Positions 16,479-26,296 of a DNA stretch of 64,000 nt are shown here, in pieces. Under the pieces are notes generated by a model. The model did not search any database. It had not been told where the DNA came from and saw only the letters and a program-made list of their open reading frames with translations. The DNA lies in NCBI RefSeq assembly GCF_002008365.1, contig NZ_MRDL01000059.1:310001-374000 (forward strand), read 5' to 3'. This stretch comes from Rhizobium leguminosarum bv. viciae USDA 2370. Its GTDB lineage: Bacteria > Pseudomonadota > Alphaproteobacteria > Rhizobiales > Rhizobiaceae. Made by a program: the position numbers and the translations under genes. Position 1 is the first letter of the stretch; the number at the start of each line of letters is the position of its first letter.

Positions 16479-17999
16479 ATGAAGTTGCATTTGTTAGCTG
16501 CCTGCTTTTCAACAACGGTGCTCGCGCTGAGCACTGGCTCGGCTCACGCTGAGGATGCCAAGAGCAACGTCACTGTTGTGCTTGCCGAAACCGTCGATGT
16601 CGTCGAGCCCTGCATGGCAGCGCGCCAGGACGTCGGCCGGGTCATTTCTGAAAACGTCAACGAGATGCTGGTGGAATTCGACTACGTCAATGGCCGCCTC
16701 AAACCCCGCCTGGCGACGGAATGGTCGAAGATCGACGACGACACCTGGGAGTTCAAGCTGCGCCCGAATGTCAAATGGCACGATGGCAAGCCGTTCACCG
16801 CCAAAGATGTCCAGTTCACCATCGAGCGCAACAAGAACAAGAAGCTCAGCTGTGAGACCGGCGGCAAATATTTCGGCGGCACGGAGTTCAGCTTCGAGAC
16901 GCCGGATGCCAACACGATCCGCATTACGACAAAGCCGGCGCAACCCATTCTTCCGCTTCTGATGACGGTGATGGGTGTGGAATCGGCCGAGGCGACACCA
17001 GCCGACGAATTCACCCGCAAGCCGATTGGCACCGGACCCTATACCTTCGACAAATGGGATATCGGCCAGTCGATCGTGCTGAAGCGCAATCCGGAATATT
17101 GGGGCGAGAAGCCGCAGGTTGAACAGGCGACCTATCTGTTCCGCTCCGACAGCGCCGTTGCTGCGGCCATGGTCGATGCCGGCGAAGCCGATATCGTTCC
17201 GGCCGTATCCGTACAGGATGCCACCAACAAGGAAACCGATTTCGCCTATCCGAATTCCGAAACGACATCGCTGCGCATCGATACGCGCGCAGCACCCCTT
17301 AACGATCGGCGCATCCGCGAAGCGATGAACCTCGCTATCGATCGTCAGGCGATGCTCGGAACGCTGTTTCCCGAACAGGCGAAGATAGCGACGCAGCTCG
17401 TCGTACCCACAACGATCGGCTACAATCCCGATATCCCCGCCTGGCCCTATGATTCCGAAAAAGCGAAAGCACTGGTCGAAGCGGCGAAAGCTGACGGCGT
17501 TCCGGTCGATCGCGAGATCCGCATCATCGGTCGCAACGGGCAATATCCAAACGCCACCGAAGCGATGGAAGCGATGATGGCAATGCTTCAGGAAGTCGGC
17601 TTGAATGTGAAGCTCGACATGTATGATGTTTCCGTGTGGAACGGCTACTTCGTTGCACCCTTTGTCGCCGATTCCGGACCGACGCTGACCCAGTCGCAGC
17701 ACGATAATGCGACCGGCGATCCGGTCTTCACTGCATTCGTGAAATACGCGACCGACGGCTCCCACTCCATGGTCCGGGATCCCGCTGTCGACGCGCTGAT
17801 CGCCAAGGCGACGTCTGCCACCGGCGACGAACGCACAAAGCTCTGGAAGGAGCTGTTCGCCAAAGTGAACACCGAGATCATCGCGGACATCCCGATGTTT
17901 CACATGGTGGGGTTCACCCGCGTCTCGCCGCGTCTCGACTTCAAGCCGACGATCGCGACGAATTCCGAACTGCAGCTGTCGCAGATCCGCTTCAAGTAA
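16479..17999 (+). CDS. ABC transporter substrate-binding protein (DppA/family 5)
   Basis: A 506-residue periplasmic binding protein. The signal peptide (MKLHLLAACF...TGSAHA) has an AxA-type cleavage site near residue 24. Family-5 marks are NVNEMLVEFDYVNGRLKPRLAT, WHDGKPFTAKDVQFTIER and GTGPYTFDKWDIGQSIVLKR. ATG 16479 follows GGAGGAG. It is the only Dpp-type binding protein in the window, and its promoter region shares an operator motif with the Dpp-type permease operon 12 kb upstream. It therefore most likely serves that transporter for a sugar acid or its lactone. Confidence 0.88.
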   Translation: MKLHLLAACFSTTVLALSTGSAHAEDAKSNVTVVLAETVDVVEPCMAARQDVGRVISENVNEMLVEFDYVNGRLKPRLATEWSKIDDDTWEFKLRPNVKWHDGKPFTAKDVQFTIERNKNKKLSCETGGKYFGGTEFSFETPDANTIRITTKPAQPILPLLMTVMGVESAEATPADEFTRKPIGTGPYTFDKWDIGQSIVLKRNPEYWGEKPQVEQATYLFRSDSAVAAAMVDAGEADIVPAVSVQDATNKETDFAYPNSETTSLRIDTRAAPLNDRRIREAMNLAIDRQAMLGTLFPEQAKIATQLVVPTTIGYNPDIPAWPYDSEKAKALVEAAKADGVPVDREIRIIGRNGQYPNATEAMEAMMAMLQEVGLNVKLDMYDVSVWNGYFVAPFVADSGPTLTQSQHDNATGDPVFTAFVKYATDGSHSMVRDPAVDALIAKATSATGDERTKLWKELFAKVNTEIIADIPMFHMVGFTRVSPRLDFKPTIATNSELQLSQIRFK

Positions 18000-18018
18000 G
18001 CCGGTTCGCAGAATTTAG

Positions 18019-18053
18019 GCACGGGTCGCCCGAAAATAGCGGCCCGTGCTTTC
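18019..18053 (+). terminator. Possible rho-independent terminator
   Basis: Stem GCACGGG (18019-18025) pairs with CCCGTGC (18043-18049), with a 17-nt loop, followed by a short TTT. It lies just after the binding-protein stop at 17999 and before the Ldh2-family gene. The loop is long and the T-tract short, so efficiency is doubtful. Confidence 0.4.
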
Positions 18054-18076
18054 CATGACATGACGGAGGGATAGCT

Positions 18077-19138
18077 ATGCCCCTGATTGACCGCATTGCC
18101 CTGACCCAATTCGCCGAGCAGATATTGACCCGTGCGGGCATGGAGCCCGACAAGGCCGAAACGACTGCCGCCGTCCTGGTGGAGGGCGACATGATCGGCC
18201 ACGAAACGCATGGTGTCAGCCTTCTGAACTGGTATGTCGAGGCGTTGGAAGACGGTTCGCTGGCGAAGTCGGGCAGCTATGAGGTGGTCAATGACCGCGG
18301 CGCGGCCTTTGTTTGGGACGGCAAATCCTTGCCTGGCGCATGGCTGCTGACCAAGGCGATCGACCAGGTCTGCGAACGCGTCGGCGATTATGGCGTCGTT
18401 ACCGCCGCGATCCGCAACTGCCACCATACCTGCGCTCTTTCAGCCTTCATGCGGCAGGTGACCGAACGGGGCCTCATCGTGCAGCTGTCGGTGTCGCATC
18501 CCGCTGCAAGCCGCGTTGCGCCCTATGGCGGCACGAAGCCGCTCCTGACGCCCAACCCGATGGCTGCCGGTTTCCCGACATCCGCGGATCCGATCCTGAT
18601 CGACGTCTCGGCCTCGATCACCACCACGACCATGACGCAAAACCTGGCCAAGGCCGGCAAGAAATTTCCGGAGGCTTGGGCCTTCACCGCCGCAGGCGAG
18701 CCGACCGATGATCCGCGCGAGGTGACCGAACGTGGTGGGACGATGATGCCTCTCGGCGGTCAGTTGAAGGGCCACAAGGGCTTTGGGCTCGGGCTGATCG
18801 TCGAATTGCTGGGGCAGGGGCTTTCAGGCAAGGGACGGGCGAACGCGCCGGCCGGTGTGTTTTCGCAAAGCGCCTTCCTTCAGGTCATTGACCCCGCCTT
18901 TTTCGCCGGGCTGGATGCCTTCACGGCGCAGTCTGACTTTCTCGCCTCTGCCTGTCGCAGCAATCCTCCGGCGCCCTGGAACAATGGCCCCGTTCGCATG
19001 CCGGGCGACAGTGCAGCAGGAAAGCGCCGCTTGGCGTTGGAACAGGGCGTGCCGGTCGGCGATGCACCTTGGCAGAAGCTTTGTAAACATGCCGAAATTC
19101 TCGGCTTGCCTATTCCCGACGTTACCGCATGCCCATGA
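18077..19138 (+). CDS. Ldh2-family malate/L-lactate-type dehydrogenase
   Basis: A 353-residue oxidoreductase of the Ldh2/YiaK/ureidoglycolate dehydrogenase family, which uses NAD(P)H on 2-oxo acids or diketo sugar acids and does not have a Rossmann fold. Family marks include VEGDMIGHETHGVSLL near residue 40 (active-site His region), NCHHTCAL near 120, VAPYGGTKPLLTPNPMAAG near 155 and LKGHKGFGLGLIVELL near 235. GGAGGGAT lies before ATG 18077. It lies between the binding-protein gene and the second GntR gene. It may act in the sugar-acid cluster or with the DenD-like enzyme. Confidence 0.83.
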   Translation: MPLIDRIALTQFAEQILTRAGMEPDKAETTAAVLVEGDMIGHETHGVSLLNWYVEALEDGSLAKSGSYEVVNDRGAAFVWDGKSLPGAWLLTKAIDQVCERVGDYGVVTAAIRNCHHTCALSAFMRQVTERGLIVQLSVSHPAASRVAPYGGTKPLLTPNPMAAGFPTSADPILIDVSASITTTTMTQNLAKAGKKFPEAWAFTAAGEPTDDPREVTERGGTMMPLGGQLKGHKGFGLGLIVELLGQGLSGKGRANAPAGVFSQSAFLQVIDPAFFAGLDAFTAQSDFLASACRSNPPAPWNNGPVRMPGDSAAGKRRLALEQGVPVGDAPWQKLCKHAEILGLPIPDVTACP

Positions 19139-19142
19139 AGCG

Positions 19143-19171
19143 TTGACAACCCTGGTCAGCTCAGGTCTACT
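19143..19171 (+). promoter_or_regulatory. Candidate sigma-70 promoter of the gntR2-denD operon
   Basis: A consensus -35 TTGACA (19143-19148) is followed after 17 nt by TCTACT (19166-19171), a 4/6 match to the -10 element. The left arm of the perfect inverted repeat at 19160-19200 covers the -10 box, so a protein bound there would block RNA polymerase. Confidence 0.5.
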
Positions 19172-19200
19172 GGTCCACTAACCGGACCAGTAGACCTGAG
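19160..19200. promoter_or_regulatory. Perfect 17-bp inverted repeat, likely GntR2 operator
   Basis: Left arm CTCAGGTCTACTGGTCC (19160-19176), 7-nt spacer, right arm GGACCAGTAGACCTGAG (19184-19200), with no mismatch. It ends 20 nt before the start of the GntR gene and overlaps the predicted -10 box. The inner TGGTCC...GGACCA resembles GntR-family half-sites. Lack of a T-tract argues against a simple terminator. Confidence 0.65.
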
Positions 19201-19220
19201 CGCGGGGGAGGGCAAAGGCA

Positions 19221-19949
19221 ATGGATGTTCGAGCAATGCTCGAAGACGACGTTGCAGCGCTCGGTGGAGCGCCGAAGAAGTCGATGAAAGACTTCGTCGT
19301 CCAGAAGATTGCGACCTTCATTGCCACCGGCATCCTTAAAGTGGGCGATCCGCTGCCCAGCGAACGTGAACTCGCCTCCGCACTCTCGGTCAGCCGCGAG
19401 ACCGTCCGGGGCGCGATCCTTATCCTTTCCACCCACGGCATTCTCTCGGTTGTGCACGGAACACGCACGGTGGTGGCATCAGAAGACGTCGGCGAACTGG
19501 CTGTCCAGGCTGCGCGGTATCGCGACATCGCGGCCTACAGTCTCGACAATGTTCATGAGGCGCGTCTTCTTATCGAAGCACAGGTCGTCAGGGCTGCCAC
19601 GCTCAAGATGGAGCCTTCAACCCTTGATTATCTCCACAAGTCGATCGCAGCACAGGAAGCCGCCTGTGACGATCCTGTTCGTTTTTTGATATGTGACCGG
19701 GAATTTCACACCGCTATCTACCGCTCCAGCGGCAACGCGGTGCTGGCTGATATGGCCGCCGACCTCTATTCCTATCTTCTGAGCCACCGAAGGCGCGTTG
19801 TATCGCAGCCTGGCAGTATCGCCACCAGCATCGCCGATCACCAGATGATCCTCTCCGGCTTGGAGACGCGGGATCCGGATGCCGCAGCCGCTGCCTTCGC
19901 GGTCCACGAAACCCGTATTTATACGACGACCAAGCTGCTCTTTTCGTAG
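19221..19949 (+). CDS. GntR-family regulator (FadR/FCD type)
   Basis: A 242-residue repressor-type protein. The winged helix-turn-helix spans about residues 22-90 and has classic GntR motifs (LPSERELASALSVSRETVRGAI, LSTHGILSVVHG). The FCD effector domain follows (EARLLIEAQVVRAA, CDREFHTAIYRSSGN, DHQMILSGLETRDPDAAAAA), with the Asp/His ligands usual for metal-assisted carboxylate binding. It precedes the DenD-like gene by 21 nt, so the two are an operon. The perfect inverted repeat at its promoter suggests autoregulation. Confidence 0.9.
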   Translation: MDVRAMLEDDVAALGGAPKKSMKDFVVQKIATFIATGILKVGDPLPSERELASALSVSRETVRGAILILSTHGILSVVHGTRTVVASEDVGELAVQAARYRDIAAYSLDNVHEARLLIEAQVVRAATLKMEPSTLDYLHKSIAAQEAACDDPVRFLICDREFHTAIYRSSGNAVLADMAADLYSYLLSHRRRVVSQPGSIATSIADHQMILSGLETRDPDAAAAAFAVHETRIYTTTKLLFS

Positions 19950-19970
19950 CTCGCAGGGAGGCGAAACACG

Positions 19971-20957
19971 ATGCATATTCTCATTATCGGGGCGGGAGGA
20001 ATGATCGGCCGGAAGCTTGCTGCCACACTGGGGCGCAGCGGCTCGCTCGGCGGCCATGCGATCACGCGCATGACGCTCGTCGATGTCACGGCGCCGCCGG
20101 TACCCGCCGGCGTCTCCGGGTCGGTGGAAGCACTGGCTGCCGACATTTCCGAAAGCGGTGCGGCGGAAGCCCTCGCGGCTCGCCGGGCCGATGTGATCTT
20201 CCATCTCGCCGCCATCGTTTCCGGCGAAGCCGAGCGCAATTTCGACCTCGGCTATCGGGTCAATCTCGATGGCACGCGAGCGCTGTTGGAAGCGATCCGT
20301 CGGGAAGGAACCCGCCAAGCCTATGTTCCCCGGTTCGTTTTCTCCTCATCGATCGCGGTCTATGGCTCGCCGTTTCCCGATCCCATTCCCGACGATTACG
20401 TGCTCGCACCTCTCACCAGCTACGGAGTCCAGAAGGCGATATCCGAGCTTCTGCTTGCCGACTATTCGCGGCGCGGCTTCATTGACGGCGTCGGAATTCG
20501 GTTGCCGACCATCGTCATCCGGCCTGGCGCACCGAATGCTGCCGCATCGGGCTTCTTTTCTGGAATCCTTCGTGAACCGCTCGCGGGCCAGCGGGCTGTT
20601 CTTCCGGTCGAAGAGACCGTCAAACACTGGCTGGCGAGCCCGCGTTCTGCCGTCAAATTCCTGATCCATGCTGCGACCCTCGACACATCGGCGCTGGGTG
20701 TTCGGCGCACGCTCACCATGCCGGGCGTTGCCGCCACCGTTGCCGACCAGATTGCCGCCTTGAGCCGCGCTGCTGGTCCCCAGGCGGCGGACTTGATTGA
20801 TCGTCGCCGCGACGAGGTCATTGAAAAGATCGTTGACGGATGGCCGAAGTCCTTTGCGCCGGAACGCGCGACGCAACTGGGTTTCGTCGCCGAAACCACC
20901 GTCGACGAGTTGATTGAGGTCTACCTCGACGAAGACGCTCCGGGTGCGTCCGGATGA
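19971..20957 (+). CDS. denD: NAD-dependent D-erythronate dehydrogenase-like (SDR epimerase family)
   Basis: A 328-residue extended SDR. The NAD motif GAGGMIGRKLAATL is at the N-terminus, HLAAIVSGEAE follows, and the catalytic Tyr-x3-Lys is in LTSYGVQKAISE with the partner Ser in FSSSIAVYG. The sequence pattern (LADYSRRGF..GIRLPTI..RPG, AASGFFSGILREPLAGQ) is that of the family annotated as D-erythronate 2-dehydrogenase (DenD). The downstream OtnC decarboxylase, OtnI isomerase and tetronate kinase of the known erythronate route are absent nearby, so the true substrate may be another aldonate or uronate. It lies between GntR2 and a CUT1 transporter. Confidence 0.75.
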   Translation: MHILIIGAGGMIGRKLAATLGRSGSLGGHAITRMTLVDVTAPPVPAGVSGSVEALAADISESGAAEALAARRADVIFHLAAIVSGEAERNFDLGYRVNLDGTRALLEAIRREGTRQAYVPRFVFSSSIAVYGSPFPDPIPDDYVLAPLTSYGVQKAISELLLADYSRRGFIDGVGIRLPTIVIRPGAPNAAASGFFSGILREPLAGQRAVLPVEETVKHWLASPRSAVKFLIHAATLDTSALGVRRTLTMPGVAATVADQIAALSRAAGPQAADLIDRRRDEVIEKIVDGWPKSFAPERATQLGFVAETTVDELIEVYLDEDAPGASG

Positions 20958-21124
20958 GATCAAACTGGGCTAACGCCGTTGCATGGGAGGAAAATCCCGA
21001 CCGGGCAGGCCCACAGATGCGGGATTGAAGCGGCCGAGGGCCTAGAGGAGATGACGGCCGCGGCCAAGATATACGAAAATACAAATAGATAGCATGTAGC
21101 GCTCGATTTCTGGGAGGAGTGAGT

Positions 21125-22192
<1,068 letters not shown>

Positions 22193-22210
22193 CGCCGTCC
22201 GGCGGCTGCG

Positions 22211-22230
22211 CGGGGGCGGAGGAGCCCCCG
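22211..22230 (+). other. GC-rich hairpin between ATPase and binding-protein genes
   Basis: CGGGGGC (22211-22217) pairs with GCCCCCG (22224-22230) around a 6-nt loop, 18 nt after the ATPase stop. No T-tract follows, so it is more likely an RNA-stability or attenuation element within the operon than a full terminator. Confidence 0.4.
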
Positions 22231-22340
22231 TCACCCGCCGGTCGGCTGCACCCTGGTCCAGGGATGCAAGGACCGTCGTTCACCAAGCGGGAGGTGAATG
22301 GCGGAGAGTTCGCCCCCGCTGTTTGAAGAGGAGGAATATC

Positions 22341-23645
22341 ATGAGGATTAAGAGACGTGACTTTCTTGCCGCCTCGGCTGCCGTCGCCGGCGCCGCCGGC
22401 CTGGGCATTCGGCCATCCCTAGCGCAGGCCGAACCGACCTATACGCCAGAAAGCGGCGCCAGCCTTCGCCTGCTGCGCTGGACACCCTTCGTCAAGGGCG
22501 ACGAGGAGGCCTGGCTTGCCAACACCAAGAAATTCACCGAAGCGACCGGCGTCGAGGTACGCATCGACAAGGAAAGCTGGGAAGATATCCGCCCGAAGGC
22601 GGCCGTTGCGGCCAATGTCGGCTCCGGCCCGGACCTCATCATGTGCTGGTTCGATGACGCCCACCAATATCCCGACAAGCTGGTCGACTTGACCGAGCTC
22701 GCCAACTATCTCGGCAACAAGTATGGCGGCTGGTATGACGGTGTGAAGGGCTATGCCGCGCGCGGCGACACCTTCATCGCCATGCCGCTGACCGCAATCG
22801 GCAATGCTGTGGTCTATCGCGACACTCACGTCAAGGCGGCCGGTTTCAGCGAGTTCCCGAAAGACACCGCAGGCTTCCTCGAGCTTTGCAAGGCGATGAA
22901 AGCCAAGGGCACGCCGGCCGGCTTCCCGCACGGCAAGGCCGTCGGCGACGGCAACAACTACGCCCATTGGCTGCTTTGGAGCCACAACGGCATGATGGTC
23001 GACGAAAGCGGCAAGGTGACGATCAACAGCCCGGAAACGCTGGCATCAATCAACTATGCCAAGGAGCTCTACGCGACCTTCATTCCGGGCACGGAAAGCT
23101 GGCAGGACGTCAACAACAACCGCGCCTTCCTCGCTGGCCAGGTCTCGCTGATCGCCAACGGCGTCTCGGTCTATTACACCGCCAAGAACGACCCGAAGCT
23201 CGCCGAGATCGCCAAGGACATCCGCACGACGAACTTCCCGATCGGTCCTGTCGGCAAGAGCGTCGAGCTTTGCCAGACGAGTTCGCTTCTTCTCTTCAAG
23301 CACACCAAATATCCGGAAGCGGCGAAGGCCTACATCAAGTTCATGATGGAAGCCGACCAGATGAATGCCTGGATCCAGGGCTCAAGCGCCTATTGCTGCC
23401 AGCCGCTCAAGGCTTTCGCCAAGAACCCGATCTGGACATCCGACCCGATCCACGCGCCTTATGCGCGCGCCTCGGAAAAGTTGCGTCCGAACGGCTATGC
23501 CGGCCCACTCGGTTATGCCTCGGCAGCGACCATGGCCGACTACGTTCTGGTCGACATGTATGCGGCGGCCGTCACCGGCCAGATGTCGCCCGAAGATGCG
23601 ATGAAGGAAGCTGAACGCCGGGCAAACCGCTACTATCGCGTCTGA
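22341..23645 (+). CDS. Extracellular sugar-binding protein (CUT1), Tat-exported
   Basis: A 434-residue family-1 solute-binding protein. The N-terminus MRIKRRDFLAASAAV...LAQA carries a twin-arginine motif (KRRDFLA) and a hydrophobic stretch, so export by Tat as a folded protein is predicted. The body shows typical features: a conserved 'FTEATGVEVRIDKESW' strand-helix, 'GPDLIMCWFDDAHQ', and an 'NGVSVYYTAKND' segment. GAGGAGG precedes ATG 22341; an in-frame ATG at 22323 is less likely. It supplies ligand to the two permeases that follow. The nearby DenD-like gene hints at a sugar-acid ligand. Confidence 0.9.
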   Translation: MRIKRRDFLAASAAVAGAAGLGIRPSLAQAEPTYTPESGASLRLLRWTPFVKGDEEAWLANTKKFTEATGVEVRIDKESWEDIRPKAAVAANVGSGPDLIMCWFDDAHQYPDKLVDLTELANYLGNKYGGWYDGVKGYAARGDTFIAMPLTAIGNAVVYRDTHVKAAGFSEFPKDTAGFLELCKAMKAKGTPAGFPHGKAVGDGNNYAHWLLWSHNGMMVDESGKVTINSPETLASINYAKELYATFIPGTESWQDVNNNRAFLAGQVSLIANGVSVYYTAKNDPKLAEIAKDIRTTNFPIGPVGKSVELCQTSSLLLFKHTKYPEAAKAYIKFMMEADQMNAWIQGSSAYCCQPLKAFAKNPIWTSDPIHAPYARASEKLRPNGYAGPLGYASAATMADYVLVDMYAAAVTGQMSPEDAMKEAERRANRYYRV

Positions 23646-23729
23646 GCCACGCCTCAAAGCAAGCGGTGTGCCGGCCCTCGGCATGCCGCAAGTCCTCTGC
23701 GAGTTCAAACGCAATCTGGGAGATAGGCA

Positions 23730-24662
23730 ATGTCGATGGTGAATTCGGAGGACAGGCGTGGGCCGATCTCTTCGCTCCTGCAGAACAACAATGTGCTCGG
23801 CTTCCTGTTCATGCTGCCGGCGGCCGTGTTCCTCGTCTGCTTTCTCACCTATCCGCTGGGGCTCGGCGTCTGGCTCGGCTTCACCGATACAAGGATCGGC
23901 CGCGACGGCATCTTCATCGGGCTGGAGAACTACCAGTTCCTGATGGACGACAGCGTCTTCTGGCTATCGGTCTTCAACACCATTCTCTATACCTCCGTCG
24001 CCTCGGTGCTGAAATTCGCGCTCGGCCTCTGGCTGGCGATGCTGCTCAACCAGCACCTGCCGTTCAAATCCTTCTTCCGGGCAATCGTGCTGCTTCCCTG
24101 GGTCGTGCCGACGGTGCTTTCGGCGCTGGCCTTCTGGTGGATCTATGATTCCCAATTTTCGATCATCTCCTGGTCGCTGATGCAGCTGGGGCTGATCAGC
24201 GGACCGATCAACTTCCTTGGCGATCCGATCAATGCGCGCATATCCGTCATCGTCGCCAATGTCTGGCGCGGCATTCCGTTCGTGGCGATCTCGCTGCTTG
24301 CCGGCCTGCAGACGATACCGGCGTCGCTGCAGGAGGCTGCTTCGCTCGACGGCGCCACGAGCTGGCAGCGTTTTCGCTATGTAACGTTGCCGATGCTGAC
24401 GCCGATCATCGCCGTCGTGATGACCTTCTCGGTGCTCTTCACCTTTACGGATTTCCAGCTGATCTACGTGCTGACCAAGGGGGGACCCGTCAACGCGACG
24501 CATCTGATGGCGACGCTCTCCTTCCAGCGCGGCATTCCGGGCGGTCAGCTGGGCGAGGGTGCGGCCATCGCCGTCGCCATGGTGCCCTTCCTGCTCGGCG
24601 CGATCATGTTCAGCTTCTTCGGCCTGCAACGGCGCAAATGGCAGCAGGGCGGCCAGGATTAG
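23730..24662 (+). CDS. Sugar ABC transporter permease (CUT1, MalF/UgpA type)
   Basis: A 310-residue inner-membrane permease with six predicted helices. The EAA loop that contacts the ATPase is EAASLDGATSWQRFRYVTLPML near residue 205. The early 'FMLPAAVFLVCFLTYPLGLGVWLGF' helix is typical of MalF/UgpA-type subunits. GGGAGATAGG lies before ATG 23730. It forms a heterodimer with the next permease. Confidence 0.92.
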   Translation: MSMVNSEDRRGPISSLLQNNNVLGFLFMLPAAVFLVCFLTYPLGLGVWLGFTDTRIGRDGIFIGLENYQFLMDDSVFWLSVFNTILYTSVASVLKFALGLWLAMLLNQHLPFKSFFRAIVLLPWVVPTVLSALAFWWIYDSQFSIISWSLMQLGLISGPINFLGDPINARISVIVANVWRGIPFVAISLLAGLQTIPASLQEAASLDGATSWQRFRYVTLPMLTPIIAVVMTFSVLFTFTDFQLIYVLTKGGPVNATHLMATLSFQRGIPGGQLGEGAAIAVAMVPFLLGAIMFSFFGLQRRKWQQGGQD

Positions 24663-24702
24663 GGCCACGGCTAGGGCCAAATTGGGGTTAGGGAGAGTGA
24701 TG

Positions 24703-25602
24703 ATGTCGATAAATTCAAACGCCGCCGATCAGGTCGTGACCGACAATGCCGAAGGCATGAGCTATCTGAACCGGCTGCCGCGGCGGATCGTTATGCTCTA
24801 CCTGCCGATGGCCGTCTTCGTCTTCGTGCTGCTCTTCCCGTTCTACTGGATGGCGATCACCGCAGTGAAGCCGAACGAGCAGCTGACCGACTATAGCAAT
24901 TACAGCCCCTTCTGGGTGGTCGGGCCAACGCTCGATCATATCAAATATCTGTTCTTCGAGACGTCCTATCCGGGCTGGCTGTGGAACACGATGCTGGTGG
25001 CGGTCTGCTCCACCTTTCTCTCGCTGGTAGCCTCGGTCTTCGGCGCCTATGCCATCGAGCGTGTGCGCTTCACCGGCTCGCGTTCAGTCGGCCTGGTGAT
25101 CTTCCTTGCCTATCTCGTGCCGCCGTCGATCCTCTTCATCCCGCTTGCCTTCATTGTTTTCAAGCTCGGGATCTACGACTCGCGGCTGGCGCTGATCTTC
25201 ACCTACCCGACCTTCCTCATTCCCTTCTGCACCTGGCTGCTGATGGGCTATTTTCGGTCGATCCCATTCGAGCTGGAGGAAAGCGCACTGGTGGATGGCG
25301 CCAATAGATGGCAGATTCTCACCAAGATTATCCTGCCGCTCGCGGTGCCAGGGCTGATCTCAGCCGGCATCTTCGCCTTCACGCTGTCCTGGAACGAATT
25401 CATCTATGCGCTGACTTTCATCCAGTCGTCGGAAAACAAAACCATTCCGGTCGGGGTGCTGACCGAATTGGTGCGCGGCGATGTCTTCGAATGGGGAGCA
25501 CTGATGGCAGGTGCGCTGTTCGGCTCGCTCCCGGTGGTCATCCTCTACTCGTTCTTCGTGGACTACTACGTCTCATCGATGACCGGGGCGGTGAAGGAGT
25601 GA
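24703..25602 (+). CDS. Sugar ABC transporter permease (CUT1, MalG/UgpE type)
   Basis: A 299-residue inner-membrane permease with six helices and the MalG-type EAA loop (EESALVDGANRWQILTKIILPLAVPG) near residue 195. The second of two adjacent ATGs (24703) is preferred because GGGAGAG is five bases from it. An early 'FPFYWMAITAVKPNEQL' marks the MalG/UgpE class. Last gene of the transporter operon; an inverted repeat follows its stop. Confidence 0.92.
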   Translation: MSINSNAADQVVTDNAEGMSYLNRLPRRIVMLYLPMAVFVFVLLFPFYWMAITAVKPNEQLTDYSNYSPFWVVGPTLDHIKYLFFETSYPGWLWNTMLVAVCSTFLSLVASVFGAYAIERVRFTGSRSVGLVIFLAYLVPPSILFIPLAFIVFKLGIYDSRLALIFTYPTFLIPFCTWLLMGYFRSIPFELEESALVDGANRWQILTKIILPLAVPGLISAGIFAFTLSWNEFIYALTFIQSSENKTIPVGVLTELVRGDVFEWGALMAGALFGSLPVVILYSFFVDYYVSSMTGAVKE

Positions 25603-25611
25603 GAGCCTAGC

Positions 25612-25647
25612 GCGGGCACGCCCGGTAGGAACGATAGGCGTGTCCGC
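25612..25647. terminator. Inverted repeat after transporter operon, possible terminator
   Basis: GCGGGCACGCC (25612-25622) pairs with GGCGTGTCCGC (25637-25647) with one mismatch and a 14-nt loop. It lies between the convergent permease and membrane-protein genes, so it could end transcripts from both sides. No clear T-tract is present on either side. Confidence 0.45.
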
Positions 25648-25675
25648 AGCTTAAATGGGATCAGTGGCGTTCCCA

Positions 25676-26071
25676 TCATGTATCGAAACCTCGTCTTGCC
25701 GAGATCGAATAATTGTAAATTGCCGCGTAACTCGTCGATACGAGCAGCGGAAATGCGATGGTCTTGAGTATTTCCGGTGTACCGGTCGCCGCATGGATCG
25801 CCACGAGAATGCTGGCTGAGCCGAGACAAGCAATGAGAGGCGGCGCCCAAAATCGTACCGATCCGACGAAGCGCTTTGAAAGCCAGTCGATCACAGATTT
25901 CAGGCAAAGTGTCAGGCAGGCGGATATCGCACCCTGCACAAGGCCGGCATAGAGCGGCAATGGCATGGCGTGCGCGCGATTGGCGAAAACCGCCCAGCTG
26001 CCCATTGCCAAAAAGGCGAAGAGAACATGGACAACGCCGCTGCGGAGAAGCCGGTGCAGTCCATTCGGCAT
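25676..26071 (-). CDS. Small integral membrane protein, unknown function
   Basis: A 131-residue protein with about four hydrophobic segments (VVHVLFAFLAMGSWAVF, LYAGLVQGAISACLTLCL, FWAPPLIACLGSASILVAI, ILKTIAFPLLVSTSYAAIY). The C-terminus is short and charged (SARRGFDT). ATG 26071 has GGGTGG eight bases upstream; GTG at 26083 is the alternative. No characterised family was recognised, and the neighbouring genes give no functional link. The 26072-26296 interval to its right holds nothing but a hairpin. Confidence 0.6.
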   Translation of the reverse strand: MPNGLHRLLRSGVVHVLFAFLAMGSWAVFANRAHAMPLPLYAGLVQGAISACLTLCLKSVIDWLSKRFVGSVRFWAPPLIACLGSASILVAIHAATGTPEILKTIAFPLLVSTSYAAIYNYSISARRGFDT

Positions 26072-26252
26072 CACAGCGACCACCCGTAGCGATGGATGGG
26101 CGCGGAGAAGACGAGGAAATCCAGCCTGTCGATCAACACGATCACCTTGCGAGCGCTCTAATGCCTGGCATGCGGAGTGCCTATCCGCGGCTCGAACAGT
26201 TGCCTAGGATTGGCGGCGAATTGCCTTAAAGCAATACATTAGGATAGATGAA

Positions 26253-26273
26253 GCCGGCCATGCATCGGCCGGC
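26253..26273. terminator. Hairpin downstream of the BrnA-like gene
   Basis: GCCGGCC (26253-26259) and GGCCGGC (26267-26273) form a perfect 7-bp stem with a 7-nt loop, 23 nt beyond the stop of the minus-strand antitoxin gene. Without a T-tract its role as a terminator is uncertain. Confidence 0.4.
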
Positions 26274-26296
26274 GGCGCGGCTCGGGTGCAACAGGG

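Noticed and set aside
25612..26296. Possible BrnT toxin gene near the BrnA-like gene
   Set aside because: No frame with BrnT-like features was found between the membrane-protein gene and the ligase gene on either strand.
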